From assembly GCA_947474445.1 (NCBI GenBank), contig CANJJY010000315.1, forward strand, positions 1-5,383: DNA of 5,383 nucleotides. Direction: 5' to 3'. Positions 5,125-5,383 of the stretch are shown here, in pieces (position 1 is the stretch's first letter; each line of letters starts with the position of its first letter). The notes below the pieces were generated by a model that was not told the origin of the DNA, ran no database searches, and saw nothing but the letters and a program-made list of their open reading frames with translations. Both the position numbers and the translations under genes were made by a program. The DNA comes from Oligoflexaceae bacterium (lineage in GTDB: Bacteria; Bdellovibrionota_B; Oligoflexia; Oligoflexales; Oligoflexaceae).

Positions 5125-5383
5125 TCAGCAACGTAAAACTTGATCGCGCACGATGTCCCAGATGCCATGCGGCATCATCATCAACCAGTTGACGTCGTAG
5201 TATCCTTCGGCATCCTTCTTGCTCTGAGCCAGCACCAGCCGCCAGAGTCGCTCGCTCACCGAGCCATTGCGAAAAATCAAAAAGCTATCGACCAGCCTTT
5301 GCGCCAACCGCTCGCCTTCGATCTGACTGAGGCAGACCGCATCGCGGAAAACGACCGGACGCAGAGCTTCGATAGCTACGTAG
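5125..5383 (-). CDS. Unrecognised gene, 3' end only (85 C-terminal residues visible)
   Basis: The frame is open from the window edge to a TGA at 5127-5125. It has no ATG or GTG in the visible part; the only start-like codon is a TTG at 5307, with no evident ribosome binding site, so the gene most likely begins outside the window. The visible end has an amphipathic, probably helical segment (S-Q-I-E-G-E-R-L-A-Q-R-L-V-D-S) and an aromatic and methionine-rich C-terminus (G-Y-Y-D-V-N-W-L-M-M-M-P-H-G-I-W-D-I-V-R) ending in Arg-Cys. It does not resemble the C-termini of precorrin methyltransferases, CbiC/CobH or CbiG as far as I can recall. It lies only 16 nt before cobM on the same strand, so it is probably co-transcribed with the cob genes. 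No function is assigned. Confidence 0.65.
   Translation of the reverse strand, partial: YVAIEALRPVVFRDAVCLSQIEGERLAQRLVDSFLIFRNGSVSERLWRLVLAQSKKDAEGYYDVNWLMMMPHGIWDIVRDQVLRC

Noticed and set aside
1..5383. Mobile element, CRISPR array or novel defence system
   Set aside because: No transposase, terminal repeats, spaced direct repeats or defence domains are seen; the content is a biosynthetic operon plus one lipoprotein gene.

Overview
The window is mostly one strand of a cobalamin (vitamin B12) biosynthesis operon. It runs on the minus strand from beyond position 5383 down to 931, with an unrelated predicted lipoprotein gene converging on it from the left on the plus strand. The lipoprotein signal indicates a bacterium, most likely Gram-negative. 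The divergent SUMT-HemD fusion beside cobM, cobO and cobB, and the style of the orphan lipoprotein, would fit a delta-proteobacterial or Bdellovibrionota/Oligoflexia-like organism, but that placement is a weak inference. The cob genes look clearly more GC-rich than the lipoprotein gene and the leader in front of it.

Layout, left to right. Positions 1-308 carry no recognisable gene; they are AT-rich and hold several short dyads. Positions 309-944 (+) encode a secreted, probably lipid-anchored protein of unknown function that contains a perfect 14-bp inverted repeat. Its last 14 bases overlap the end of cobB (931-2343, -), the glutamine-dependent cobyrinate a,c-diamide synthase. Upstream of cobB in transcription order are cobO (2343-2876, -), the ATP:corrinoid adenosyltransferase; a cobA-hemD fusion (2821-4344, -), uroporphyrinogen-III methyltransferase joined to a uroporphyrinogen-III synthase-like domain; and cobM/cbiF (4338-5108, -), (cobalt-)precorrin-4 C11-methyltransferase. 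The 3' end of an unrecognised gene (5125-5383, -) precedes cobM and is cut by the window edge.

The four complete cob genes overlap head to tail: cobM/cobA-hemD by 7 nt, cobA-hemD/cobO by 56 nt and cobO/cobB by 1 nt. Each has its own Shine-Dalgarno sequence, so they are almost certainly one translationally coupled transcript. In pathway terms the fusion makes and methylates uroporphyrinogen III towards precorrin-2, CobM adds the C-11 methyl group, CobB amidates the a and c side chains, and CobO adenosylates the cobalt. The other corrin-ring enzymes, the cobalt chelatase, and any promoter or cobalamin riboswitch must lie outside the window, so the aerobic or anaerobic route cannot be settled here.

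I found no mobile element, CRISPR array, RNA gene or clearly new system. The points most worth a second look are the unknown gene at the front of the visible operon, the perfect hairpin inside the lipoprotein gene near the convergent junction, the P-loop-encoding overlap between the fusion and cobO, and the divergent SUMT and HemD domains.
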